Virus record (IMG/VR): IMGVR_UViG_3300021962_000824
Coordinates: 1 to 20,376 of that record
DNA length: 20,376 nucleotides
Origin: a virus
Strand: one strand, 5' to 3'
Shown here: positions 6,643-14,701 of the stretch, in pieces
How the letters are laid out: each line of letters starts with the position of its first letter
Position numbering within the stretch: position 1 is the first letter of the stretch
Notes under the pieces: model-generated
Databases searched by the model: none
The model's input: only the letters and a program-made list of their open reading frames with translations
Told to the model about the DNA's origin: nothing
Position numbers and translations under genes: made by a program

Positions 6643-7943
6643 TGGCACAATTTAGAACAGATAGAAACATATTAAGACCACAGGACGTTACAAATTATGA
6701 AGTCCAAATGTTGGGAGAAAGACTTACTCCTTCTGGTACTTTAACGGATGCCTTTGGACGATTAAGAATTTCTGAACCATTTACTTTATTTGATAGTGTC
6801 CATAGGTATGAAGAAAATGATAAGTGGTCAACTTCAACAACAGGTACAGCTTCATCTACACATTTACCAAACGAAAGTTGTATGAGAATGGACGTTGGCG
6901 ATCAAGCAAATGATGAAATTGTAAGAGAAACAAAAAGAGTATTTACTTATCAGCCAGGTAAATCATTATTAATAATGAATACTTTTGTTTTTGCTACACC
7001 AGTTGCTGGATTAAGACAAAGAATTGGTTACTTTGGTGCTCAAAATGGAATATTTTTAGAACAAGATGGTACTACATTATATCTGGTTAAAAGAAGTTAT
7101 GTAACAGGTTCAGTTGTAGATACAAGAGTAGCACAAGCAAATTGGAATTTTGACAAATTTGATGGAACAGGTTACGCTCATTCAGTAGATGGTCCAGAAC
7201 ACGCAGAAGGACTTGATGTAACAAAATCAAATATCTTTTGGATAGATGTAGAATGGTTAGGTGTAGGTGATGTAAGATGTGGATTTGTAGTAGATGGTAA
7301 AATGTATATTGCTCATATTTTTCACCACGATAATATAAACACAGGTCCTTATATGACTACGGCTACATTACCAATTAGAGCAGAATTAAAAGTAACTTCT
7401 TCTATAAATGATAGTACAACTCACTCAATGAAACAAATTTGTAGTACGGTTATAAGTGAAGGTGGATATCAACAAGTACAAAAAGAATTATTTGCTCGTA
7501 GAACTTCAGCACTAGGAAGTATCGGAACAACATTTTTACCTTTAGTTTCTATGAGATTAAAGTCAAGTAGATTGGACGCTGTAGTTATACCAAGTAGGAT
7601 AAATGCTTTAGGTATTGCTGCTACAGGTACAAGTAACTATGAGTTTGCTTTAATTAAAAATGGTACATTAGGTGGTTCGCCAAGTTGGGCTTCTAATTCT
7701 GATAGTATTGAAATAGATACAGCCGCTTCATCAATTACAGGTGGAACAATTATTAATAGTTTCTTTTCAGTATCTACCAATCAATCAGGACAAAATATTT
7801 CTGAAGCACAACAATACAATTTAGATTTACAATTAGGTAGAACTTTAGCAGGTGTAAGTGATATTTACACTCTTTGTGCTAGAACCTTATCTGGAACTAA
7901 TAGTGCCATTGGTAGTATTGGTTATTATGAGATAAGAGGATAA
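6642..7943 (+). CDS. Virion structural protein, probably appendage or fibre type
   Basis: A 433-residue protein, strand-rich and full of G, S, T and N, with almost no long helices; this composition is typical of phage fibre, baseplate-decoration or head-decoration proteins. The stretch after residue 35 (DAFGRLRISEPFTLFDSVHRY) is of a type I associate with structural proteins of marine T4-like phages. The C-terminal third (SITGGTIINSFFSVSTNQSG onward) reads as repetitive beta structure. It starts directly at the upstream stop (TAATG overlap) and ends 1 nt before the adenylate kinase gene, so it is translated from the same message. It has no capsid-targeting-like motif, which suggests an exterior location. 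The exact role is not readable from sequence. Confidence 0.65.
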   Translation: MAQFRTDRNILRPQDVTNYEVQMLGERLTPSGTLTDAFGRLRISEPFTLFDSVHRYEENDKWSTSTTGTASSTHLPNESCMRMDVGDQANDEIVRETKRVFTYQPGKSLLIMNTFVFATPVAGLRQRIGYFGAQNGIFLEQDGTTLYLVKRSYVTGSVVDTRVAQANWNFDKFDGTGYAHSVDGPEHAEGLDVTKSNIFWIDVEWLGVGDVRCGFVVDGKMYIAHIFHHDNINTGPYMTTATLPIRAELKVTSSINDSTTHSMKQICSTVISEGGYQQVQKELFARRTSALGSIGTTFLPLVSMRLKSSRLDAVVIPSRINALGIAATGTSNYEFALIKNGTLGGSPSWASNSDSIEIDTAASSITGGTIINSFFSVSTNQSGQNISEAQQYNLDLQLGRTLAGVSDIYTLCARTLSGTNSAIGSIGYYEIRG

Positions 7944-7944
7944 T

Positions 7945-8529
7945 ATGAAAACATTTTTAAATTTTTTAAAAGAAGCTGAAACAAAAAGAATTATAATGAT
8001 AGGTGGACCTGGTTCGGGTAAATCAACCTATTCAGAAATTATAACTAAGAAGTTAGGTATACCTCATATCTACACAGGTGATATGATGAGGAAATTAGCA
8101 CAACAAGATACACCAGACGGTCGTAAAGTAAAAGAGTTATTATCTAAAGGTGAGTTTGCACCACTAGACATTGTGATTAAAGCTGTGAAAGATAGAGTTT
8201 CACAATCAGACGCAAAAAATGGATATGTGTTTGATGGTTTTCCTCGTAATGTTATTCAAGCAAATAAAATGAAAGAAGAAGGTATTGGTTATGATTATGT
8301 AATTAATTTACAAGTATCGGAAGAAGAAGTAATACGAAGATTATCAGCAAGAGGAAGAGCAGATGATAAACCAGAGATTATTAAAAATAGAATTAAAGTA
8401 TATCATAGAGAAACTGCTCCATTATTAGATTACTTTAAGAATGAAATTATTAACATAAAAGCAGAAGGTGGAACACCTGAAAGTATTGCAAACGAAATTA
8501 TTAAAAAGGTAGAAAATGAAAGTAAATAG
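7945..8529 (+). CDS. Adenylate kinase-like enzyme with capsid-targeting-like N-terminus
   Basis: Nucleoside monophosphate kinase of the adenylate kinase family (ATP + AMP to 2 ADP). P-loop GGPGSGKST is at 20-28, TGDMMR at 44-49 (NMP-binding helix), the hallmark FDGFPRN at 96-102, and the arginine-rich LSARGRADDKPE at 133-144. Only a few residues lie where long adenylate kinases have a LID domain, so this is the short type. The first ten residues, MKTFLNFLKE, followed by A11 closely match the capsid-targeting sequences of T4 internal proteins and contain a prohead-protease-type site (L8-x-E10|A11). The enzyme core would begin right after that cut. Its 3' end overlaps the next gene by 14 nt. 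A head-packaged adenylate kinase is the inference; plain cytoplasmic nucleotide metabolism is the alternative. Confidence 0.88.
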   Translation: MKTFLNFLKEAETKRIIMIGGPGSGKSTYSEIITKKLGIPHIYTGDMMRKLAQQDTPDGRKVKELLSKGEFAPLDIVIKAVKDRVSQSDAKNGYVFDGFPRNVIQANKMKEEGIGYDYVINLQVSEEEVIRRLSARGRADDKPEIIKNRIKVYHRETAPLLDYFKNEIINIKAEGGTPESIANEIIKKVENESK

Positions 8530-9202
8530 TTTTCAACAACACTTAGCAGAAGGTTTATACGATCCAGGTATATTCAAAGCATTCTTTTTAGCAGGTGGGC
8601 CAGGTTCTGGTAAATCGTTTGTAGCACAATCTGTATTTGCAGGTTCAGGATTAAAAGTAGTAAACTCCGATAGTGCTTTTGAACGAGGATTAAAAAAGGC
8701 AAATTTATCTTTATCTATGCCAGATGAAGAAGAATACTTTAGAGATATTATAAGAAAACGTGCTAAAGCAACCGCCATTACACAATTAAATAATTACGTT
8801 GATGGTAGATTAGGATTAGTGTTAGACGCAACGGGAAGAGATTACGATATTATACAAAGACAACATAATATGCTACAACAATTAGGATATGATTGTTATA
8901 TGATCTTTGTAAACACAAGTTTAGATGTAGCACTTGAAAGACAAAAACGTAGAGAAAGACAAGTGCCAGAATATATTACTAAAAAAAGTTGGGAAACAGT
9001 ACAAAGTAATATTGGAATGTTTCAACGATTGTTTGGTATGGAAAACTTTATTGTAGTAGATAATAATAAGTCAGATGTAGAGTTAGTTACATTGACTATG
9101 GCTAAAATAAATAAAATAGTAAGAAAACTTATAAACTTTCCTGTGAAAAGTTATATTGCAAAAAGATGGATGGTTAAGGAAAGACAGGCAAAACAAAGAT
9201 GA
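8516..9202 (+). CDS. P-loop kinase (zeta-toxin/polynucleotide-kinase-like) with capsid-targeting-like N-terminus
   Basis: A 228-residue P-loop phosphotransferase. Walker A GGPGSGKS is at 27-34, a VVNSD segment at 48-52, a strand ending in LVLDATG at 101-107 (Walker B-like or substrate aspartate) and IFVNTSLDVALERQKRRERQ at 130-149, which resembles the lid helix of zeta-toxin and polynucleotide-kinase-type enzymes. The substrate cannot be told from sequence: a nucleotide, a polynucleotide end or a sugar are all possible. The N-terminus (SFQQHLAE then G13) carries the same targeting-like motif as the preceding kinase, with L10-x-E12|G13 as the protease-type site. The C-terminal 40 residues are basic. 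It overlaps its neighbours at both ends (14 nt and 4 nt), indicating coupled translation with the adenylate kinase and the large nucleotidyltransferase. Confidence 0.78.
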   Translation: MKVNSFQQHLAEGLYDPGIFKAFFLAGGPGSGKSFVAQSVFAGSGLKVVNSDSAFERGLKKANLSLSMPDEEEYFRDIIRKRAKATAITQLNNYVDGRLGLVLDATGRDYDIIQRQHNMLQQLGYDCYMIFVNTSLDVALERQKRRERQVPEYITKKSWETVQSNIGMFQRLFGMENFIVVDNNKSDVELVTLTMAKINKIVRKLINFPVKSYIAKRWMVKERQAKQR

Positions 9203-12153
9203 GATTTAAAGAGTTTTTAAAAGAGTCTATTATAGACGTACCTAGAAAAAATTACGCAGTAATTTTCGACAATGCTGATACTGATAGTCCTAAACTAAAA
9301 GAAAAAGTTAGACAGCAAGTATTAGATGGTATTAAACAATTTGAAAAATTTGGAAAAATAGTTAAGTATGGAATGATTGGTTCTATATTAACTAAACAAT
9401 ATAGAAAAGACGCAGACCTTGACATTAATATTTTATTTGATCTTCCAGGTTCTAAAGAAGAACAAGAAGTATTACATAAAAAAATTAGAGAGTTTCAAGG
9501 TACAGTTAATGGTGAAAAGATACCAGGAACTGAACACGTTATCAACTATTTTTCTATCATAGATCCTGCTACATATAGTAAGGCAAACGAAATGGCAGAT
9601 GGTGTTTTTGATTTGAATAAAAATACATTTATCAAAAAACCAAAACCATTAAAGTTTGAACCAGAAACATACGTAGCGGATTTTCAGCGTAAAGTTGCTG
9701 AAATAGATGTTGTTAAAGGTGAACTTGTAAGAGATATGATTGATTATGAGGAACTAAAAGAATTAAATCCAAAAGATATTGAGGGTTTAAATAAATTAGT
9801 TTCAGATAAGTTAGATGAAATTAAATCTGCTATTAACACTCTAATTGATATTGGTGACAAAACTACACAAGAACGTAAAGACGCTTTTGTAAAAGATATG
9901 TCGCCAGACGAAATCAGAAAGTTTGGTGTTAAAAATAAATTGCCAAAAAATGTAATTTATAAAATGTTAGAAAAGTATCATTATCTCACCTTTTTTAAAC
10001 ATTTGAAAGACATTATGGCAGATGGTAAAATAACACCAGCCGAACTGAAATCATTATCAAAAATAAAAGAAGCCAAAGGTAGACATATAGCGTTTACCTT
10101 TGGCCGATTTAATCCACCAACTATTGGCCACGAAAAATTATTAGACCGATTATCGTCTGTACGAGCAGATGAGTATTATGTATTTTTAAGTAGATCGGAA
10201 GACTCAGATAAGAATCCTCTATCATATAGAAACAAAGTTGCTATAATGAAAAAGATGTTTCCTAGATATGCTAGAAACATTGTAGTCAGTCCTTCTAATA
10301 GAGTGTTTGACATTGTAGTTGATTTGTACAATAAAGGTGCAAGTGAAGTAACGATGGTAGTTGGTTCAGATAGAGTAAGAGAATTTGATACATTATTAAA
10401 ACAATACAATGATATAAAATCCAGACACGGATATTATAACTTTGATAACATTAATATTGTATCTGCTGGCGAAAGAGATCCAGACGCTGAAGGTGCAGCT
10501 GGAATGTCAGCAAGTAAAATGCGAGCTGCGGCAGCAAAAGATGACTTTGCAACTTTCATTAAAGGATTACCAGGACGATTTGCTAAATCAAAAGACGCTG
10601 AAGATTTATTTAAATACGTAAGACAAGGTATGAGATTAGTGGCAGATGTAAATGTGGATGCTGGTGCAGGTGCATTACGCTTTAAACCTTTCATCACAGC
10701 TTCTACAAAAGAAGAATTAGATAAGATGACTTTAAGGGACAAATATATTTCAGAACACCTATATGAAGTCGGAGATATTGTAGATGATGTGGACAATGGA
10801 ATAACAGGAGTGATTATAAGACGAGGAACAAACTATGTTACTTTAGAAGATGTTAATATGAAGTTTCATAGAGCGTGGTTATATAACATTATGGAAACAC
10901 CTGTATATCCAATTGAATTAGAAGAACGAGCAAGACAGCTCAAATATGACAAAGAAACGGATCAACCTAAAAAATACGTTGCTGGATTATCTGATAAAGA
11001 GAAAAAGGCACACGATAGACATTTAGAAAAACAAGGCAAAAAGTCAGATAGTGATCCTAGTGCTTATACACAATCACCTGCTGACAAAGTTGCACAAACT
11101 AAACCAAGTAAGTATACCAAGAGATTTAAACAAATGTATGGCGAATTAAATGTAAATAAAGAAGCCGTAGATATAGGCCACGATTGGGCTATGCAAAATG
11201 CAAAAATGACCCCAGGCGAACCTCAATATGATCCGAAGTATCAAGGAACTACTTACAAACCAAGTAAATCTGAAGATAATTTAAAACAGGTTTCTGGAAA
11301 GATGATAACAAGTATGATTAAACCAGTTGAATTAAAAGATATAGAGGAATGGGTAACTAGCAATATTACCATAGATAAATATAAGGGAAGATATGGTAAT
11401 GAATGGGAAAGTAAGTTACAAGAAACTTACGAAAAAATGGTCAATAAAGTTATTGACACAAATGATAATATAATTGAAAGTAGATTTAAAGAGTTTGCTA
11501 GAGATTTTAAAACATTAAACAATGAACAATTTGAAAGTAAACATAACAAATCTAAAGAAGAAATTAGAAAAGAGATTGGAGAACATATGCAAGTGAAATC
11601 ATTTAAATCATTTTGCATTAATCAATCTTTAACTGAAGAAGTTACTAAAGCAATTAACTATCATTTAGAAAAGAAAGTTCCTATTTCAGAAAATATTTTT
11701 AGAGTACACTCACAAGCTTTTTATGAGTTCTATAATGTATTAAGAGAAAAAGTACAAAAAGAAAACATAGAGTTAAATGAGGAAGATAAAAGAATTTTAG
11801 AAACAGATATTGGATTATTTGGAGAATATCTAGGAGATCCAGTACCGTTAGACTGCCCAATGGTAGATGAGGAAGATGAAAAAGATCCTCCGATTGGTAA
11901 ACCAAAAAGAGGCGGTCCTAAAAAGTTTTATGTGTATGTGAAAAAACCAGATGGTGGAATTAAAAAAGTCACTTGGGGTGATACTACAGGATTATCAGTT
12001 AAGTTAAATGATCCTGAAGCAAGAAAATCTTTTGCTGCTAGACACAAATGTGATCAGCAGAAAGATAGAACAAGTGCTGCATATTGGGCGTGTAATACTC
12101 CAAGATATGCAAAAGCATTAGGATTATCTGGCGGAGGTAATTTTTTCTGGTAA
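9199..12153 (+). CDS. 984-aa multidomain nucleotidyltransferase polyprotein with capsid-targeting-like N-terminus
   Basis: A large mosaic protein. Residues 1-10 (MRFKEFLKE then S10) look like a T4-type capsid-targeting sequence. Residues about 15-140 resemble a polymerase-beta-type nucleotidyltransferase (GS at 61-62, metal-binding DxD at 73 and 75). Residues about 295-475 are a HIGH-type nucleotidylyltransferase: FGRFNPPTIGH at 301-311 (TxGH signature), VVGSDR at 387-392, and MSASKMR at 436-442 in place of ISSTxxR. NMN adenylyltransferase or cytidylyltransferase activity is the likely class. Residues 590-650 are a lysine/serine-rich linker. Residues 797-890 contain a targeting-like KSFKSF followed by a helical domain. 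Residues 900-984 form a small GGPKKFYVYVK and ARKSFAARHKCD domain ending in NFFW. Protease-type sites also occur at IKE|A (289-292) and IIE|S (758-761). Domain limits are approximate. Confidence 0.8.
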   Translation: MRFKEFLKESIIDVPRKNYAVIFDNADTDSPKLKEKVRQQVLDGIKQFEKFGKIVKYGMIGSILTKQYRKDADLDINILFDLPGSKEEQEVLHKKIREFQGTVNGEKIPGTEHVINYFSIIDPATYSKANEMADGVFDLNKNTFIKKPKPLKFEPETYVADFQRKVAEIDVVKGELVRDMIDYEELKELNPKDIEGLNKLVSDKLDEIKSAINTLIDIGDKTTQERKDAFVKDMSPDEIRKFGVKNKLPKNVIYKMLEKYHYLTFFKHLKDIMADGKITPAELKSLSKIKEAKGRHIAFTFGRFNPPTIGHEKLLDRLSSVRADEYYVFLSRSEDSDKNPLSYRNKVAIMKKMFPRYARNIVVSPSNRVFDIVVDLYNKGASEVTMVVGSDRVREFDTLLKQYNDIKSRHGYYNFDNINIVSAGERDPDAEGAAGMSASKMRAAAAKDDFATFIKGLPGRFAKSKDAEDLFKYVRQGMRLVADVNVDAGAGALRFKPFITASTKEELDKMTLRDKYISEHLYEVGDIVDDVDNGITGVIIRRGTNYVTLEDVNMKFHRAWLYNIMETPVYPIELEERARQLKYDKETDQPKKYVAGLSDKEKKAHDRHLEKQGKKSDSDPSAYTQSPADKVAQTKPSKYTKRFKQMYGELNVNKEAVDIGHDWAMQNAKMTPGEPQYDPKYQGTTYKPSKSEDNLKQVSGKMITSMIKPVELKDIEEWVTSNITIDKYKGRYGNEWESKLQETYEKMVNKVIDTNDNIIESRFKEFARDFKTLNNEQFESKHNKSKEEIRKEIGEHMQVKSFKSFCINQSLTEEVTKAINYHLEKKVPISENIFRVHSQAFYEFYNVLREKVQKENIELNEEDKRILETDIGLFGEYLGDPVPLDCPMVDEEDEKDPPIGKPKRGGPKKFYVYVKKPDGGIKKVTWGDTTGLSVKLNDPEARKSFAARHKCDQQKDRTSAAYWACNTPRYAKALGLSGGGNFFW

Positions 12154-12422
12154 TGAACCCATATAAAGATACACAACAAGACGGCTACTTTATAAGAGAG
12201 TTTAATGAAAGTAGTGCAGATGAAGAATTTGTTTGGCATAGAGATCGTGCAAATAGAACGATAGTTGCCAAAGAAGGTGAAGAATGGTTTATACAAATGG
12301 ATAATAAAATGCCAGAAGTAATTGAAATAGATAAACCTTTTACAATTAAAGAGGGAGTATTCCATAGAATACTAAAAGGCAAAGGAACTTTAAAATTGGA
12401 GATAAAAGAAACAAATGAGTAA
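12153..12422 (+). CDS. Small cupin-like protein, 89 aa
   Basis: A compact, strand-rich protein whose pattern fits a single cupin barrel: FVWHRDRANRTIVAKEGEEW, then WFIQMDNKMPEVIEIDKPFTI, then the return strand EGVFHRILKGKGTLKLEI. The histidines in WHRD (H29) and FHR (H71) are the likely metal ligands, though the classical cupin motif 1 (HxH with E) is not complete. Such small cupins occur in marine phages without known substrate. A weak targeting-like FIREFNE-S is at residues 13-20. It starts in a TAATG overlap with the polyprotein stop and overlaps the next start by 8 nt (ATGAGTAA), so expression is coupled both ways. Binding or isomerase roles are possible; nothing in the sequence decides. 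Confidence 0.65.
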   Translation: MNPYKDTQQDGYFIREFNESSADEEFVWHRDRANRTIVAKEGEEWFIQMDNKMPEVIEIDKPFTIKEGVFHRILKGKGTLKLEIKETNE

Positions 12423-12426
12423 ATAT
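12408..12426 (+). repeat. 19-bp repeat around start codon, copy 1
   Basis: GAAACAAATGAGTAAATAT spans the ATG (12415) of the coiled-coil gene and recurs exactly at 13738-13756 around the next gene's ATG. Both copies encode MSKY. It may be a duplicated translation-initiation region. It also contains TAAATA, part of the late-promoter octamer. Confidence 0.7.
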
Positions 12427-13734
12427 AGAACAAGTTGGTCAGAAATTTTAAAACAGGTCAATGAGGCACAATCTCATACTGTTAGATATACAGATCCATT
12501 AAACAAAAAAAGATTTGCAGTACCATTTAAAACTCACGCTGATGCTGAAAAGAAAATGGCACAATTAAAAAAAGATGGTGTTAAAGATATAGAAATTACA
12601 ATGGACACTTTAAAACCTGGTGTTAATTTTAAAGAAGCATATGAAAAAGACCACGAAGTTTCAATGGCAAGAACAGATTTACAATCTATTGCTGATAAGG
12701 CATTAGTTATTGACCAACATTTAAAAGAACATCATACTGAAGAAACAGGTATTGAAGGTTGGATTGCAAGTAAGATTACAAAAGCTTCAGATTACATTAA
12801 TGCTGTACACGACCATATGATTTATAGTCCAGAAATGAATGAACAATCTAAAGAACCATACGGTTGGACATTAGTTTCAAAAGCAAAAGACCTTGCTAAA
12901 AAGTTTGCAGGCAATATGACAAAAGCATATGATGAAATAGAAAAACTAGCAAAAGATTTAAGTAAGAATGACGAAGTGCAAAAAGCACTACGACAATATA
13001 ATGAAGAATTAAAAGAAGAAATCAGTCCTGTTCAAATTAAAAAATTAAAAGATACTTGGGCAGATTTAAAAACTATACCATTTGATAAAGTAAAACCATT
13101 AAGAAACTTTTTAGACAAATATTCTACTGATAGTCTAATGCAACTTGCACAAGCAAATATTAATTTTGTATCTAATATGGCACGAAGTGTTATGAATAAA
13201 AGAAAATTCAATGATCCAAAACACGCAGGTTCTATGAAAGAAGGTGCTGCTGAAGATATGGAAAGAATTTCTAAATTAAGAACAAGACAAATGATGTTAC
13301 AAACTCAATTAAATAAAATGGACAAAGCAGATCCTAAAAATAAAACGAAGGCTGCAATTGTTAAAAGTGATATAGAGAATATTCAATTACGAATGGATGA
13401 TATTAAACAACGTCAAAAATATAAAGTAGAACAATTATTAAATAAAATTAAAACTGAAGATACCGAACCTGCAAGGCCAGGACCTTCAAATCCTAATCCA
13501 AATAGTATCAATGAAAAAATTCAAGGATTAGAAAACAAATCTGAAAAATCAGGTATACCTTATGGTATTCTGAAACAAGTTTACGATAGAGGAATGGCTG
13601 CGTGGAAAGGTGGTCATAGACCAGGTACTACTCCACAACAATGGGCATTTGCTAGAGTAAATTCATTTATAACAAAAGGTAAAACATATAGTACGGCTGA
13701 CGCTGATTTAGCGAAACAAGCTCGTAAAAACTAA
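12415..13734 (+). CDS. Coiled-coil phage protein with C-terminal small conserved domain, 439 aa
   Basis: A mostly helical, highly charged protein of unknown function, probably a head-internal or virion component. A targeting-like start (SWSEILKQVNE-A, residues 7-18) precedes a short strand region (HTVRYTDPLNKKRFAVPF). Residues 84-142 look like a helical hairpin (IEGWIASKITKASDYINAVHD). Residues 150-265 and 278-345 are long amphipathic helices of coiled-coil type; the second begins at MKE|GA (274-278), a protease-like site. After a Pro/Asn linker, the last 65 residues (SGIPYGILKQVYDRGMAAWK, then GHRPGTTPQQWAFARVNSFI) form a compact domain I recall from other phage proteins (DUF5824-like, from memory). 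The region around its ATG is repeated exactly at the start of the next gene. Confidence 0.75.
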   Translation: MSKYRTSWSEILKQVNEAQSHTVRYTDPLNKKRFAVPFKTHADAEKKMAQLKKDGVKDIEITMDTLKPGVNFKEAYEKDHEVSMARTDLQSIADKALVIDQHLKEHHTEETGIEGWIASKITKASDYINAVHDHMIYSPEMNEQSKEPYGWTLVSKAKDLAKKFAGNMTKAYDEIEKLAKDLSKNDEVQKALRQYNEELKEEISPVQIKKLKDTWADLKTIPFDKVKPLRNFLDKYSTDSLMQLAQANINFVSNMARSVMNKRKFNDPKHAGSMKEGAAEDMERISKLRTRQMMLQTQLNKMDKADPKNKTKAAIVKSDIENIQLRMDDIKQRQKYKVEQLLNKIKTEDTEPARPGPSNPNPNSINEKIQGLENKSEKSGIPYGILKQVYDRGMAAWKGGHRPGTTPQQWAFARVNSFITKGKTYSTADADLAKQARKN

Positions 13735-13737
13735 GGA

Positions 13738-13756
13738 GAAACAAATGAGTAAATAT
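13738..13756 (+). repeat. 19-bp repeat around start codon, copy 2
   Basis: Exact second copy of the 19-bp sequence at 12408-12426, around the ATG at 13745. Upstream it adds a better ribosome-binding site (AAGGAG at 13733-13738) than copy 1 has. The shared start suggests that the two adjacent genes arose by partial duplication or exchange of their 5' ends. Confidence 0.7.
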
Positions 13757-14683
13757 TTGGAAACAAAAAAAGGCAGCTTGGAAGAAAAGATTACTCGTAT
13801 CGCTACTGAGCAAGCCACAATTAAAAGAAAAGAACCAAAAATTCAATTAAAAGCAAAATCTTATTTTGATGTCAAAGAAGGATCACTAGCACAAATTGCT
13901 GCCAAAGTTGTTAGTGAACAAACTGACTATCAAGCTAAGTTTAAAGCAGAATTAGAAAAAACTGGTAAATCTATCAATCAAATGTCAGACGCAGAAAAGA
14001 AAGCGTTTTTTGATAAAATAGATAGAGAGTACAAAGCAAAAAATGAACAAGCAACTGCTAAAGAAGTAGATAAATTTCATACATCTTTAGATAAACTTGT
14101 ACACAAATCTTTTGGTAAAAGTTCAGATGAAAAAAATGAAACACATACTTTTACAACTGATGTAACTAATCAAAAACAAAAAGATACAAAAGGTGAAAAA
14201 GATATTATCAATCCTATTAAAGAAGGAAAGATGAAAGATATTGCTACAGATAAAGCAGAATTAAAAAGATTGTCTGTAAGACTTTCACAATTAAGAGATA
14301 GAAAAGCTGCTGATACAGGTGATACATCTAAATTAGAAAGAGAAATTTTACAAACTCAAAGATCAATTAAAGATGTACAATTAAAATTAAAAGATGTACC
14401 AAAAGAAGTTAAAGGTGAAGCAGTTAATCCTTATGCAGTAGGTATGGCCGCTGCTATGAAACAAACTGGAGATAAACCACCTTTAGAAAAATCTACTATT
14501 ACCAAAGCACACGATATTGCTAAGTCGATAGAAAAAAGTCAAAAAGAGGAAGAAGATCCTAAACAAAAAACTTATTATGAATTGAGAAAAAATATTAGAG
14601 CTCAAGTTGAAAAAGGAAAACTTACAATGACAGGTCAAAAACCTGCCGTTGTGGATGTTGCACCAAGAAAAGAAATAATATAG
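13745..14683 (+). CDS. Lysine-rich coiled-coil phage protein with internal repeats, 312 aa
   Basis: A helical, very lysine- and glutamate-rich protein, probably virion or core associated. An approximate repeat begins it: YLETKKGSLEEKI (4-16) and YFDVKEGSLAQIA (40-52), a pattern I recall from marine phage structural proteins, usually several times per protein. A disordered middle section (about 95-155) is followed by a coiled-coil hairpin (about 165-220) that starts just after an IKE|G prohead-protease-type site (158-161). A segment AVGMAAAMKQTGDKPPLEKS (231-250) and the following helix look like another reused phage module. The preceding gene has the same plan, a K-E-G site then a coiled coil, and the same start. 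The function is unknown; a scaffold-core or internal-head role fits the composition. Confidence 0.75.
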   Translation: MSKYLETKKGSLEEKITRIATEQATIKRKEPKIQLKAKSYFDVKEGSLAQIAAKVVSEQTDYQAKFKAELEKTGKSINQMSDAEKKAFFDKIDREYKAKNEQATAKEVDKFHTSLDKLVHKSFGKSSDEKNETHTFTTDVTNQKQKDTKGEKDIINPIKEGKMKDIATDKAELKRLSVRLSQLRDRKAADTGDTSKLEREILQTQRSIKDVQLKLKDVPKEVKGEAVNPYAVGMAAAMKQTGDKPPLEKSTITKAHDIAKSIEKSQKEEEDPKQKTYYELRKNIRAQVEKGKLTMTGQKPAVVDVAPRKEII

Positions 14684-14701
14684 TCTAGGAGGACGTACAC
14701 T

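Noticed and set aside
10434-10796. Minus-strand open frame of 120 codons within the 984-residue gene
   Set aside because: All credible genes are on the + strand, the + frame carries conserved motifs here (MSASKMR), and the minus frame has no promoter or ribosome-binding site. The same applies to the other minus-strand frames at 1052-1339, 12054-12433 and 14483-14854.
11453-11480. TTGACA followed by TATAAT inside the 984-residue gene
   Set aside because: The spacing is only about 10 nt, too short for a sigma-70 promoter, and it lies deep in coding sequence.
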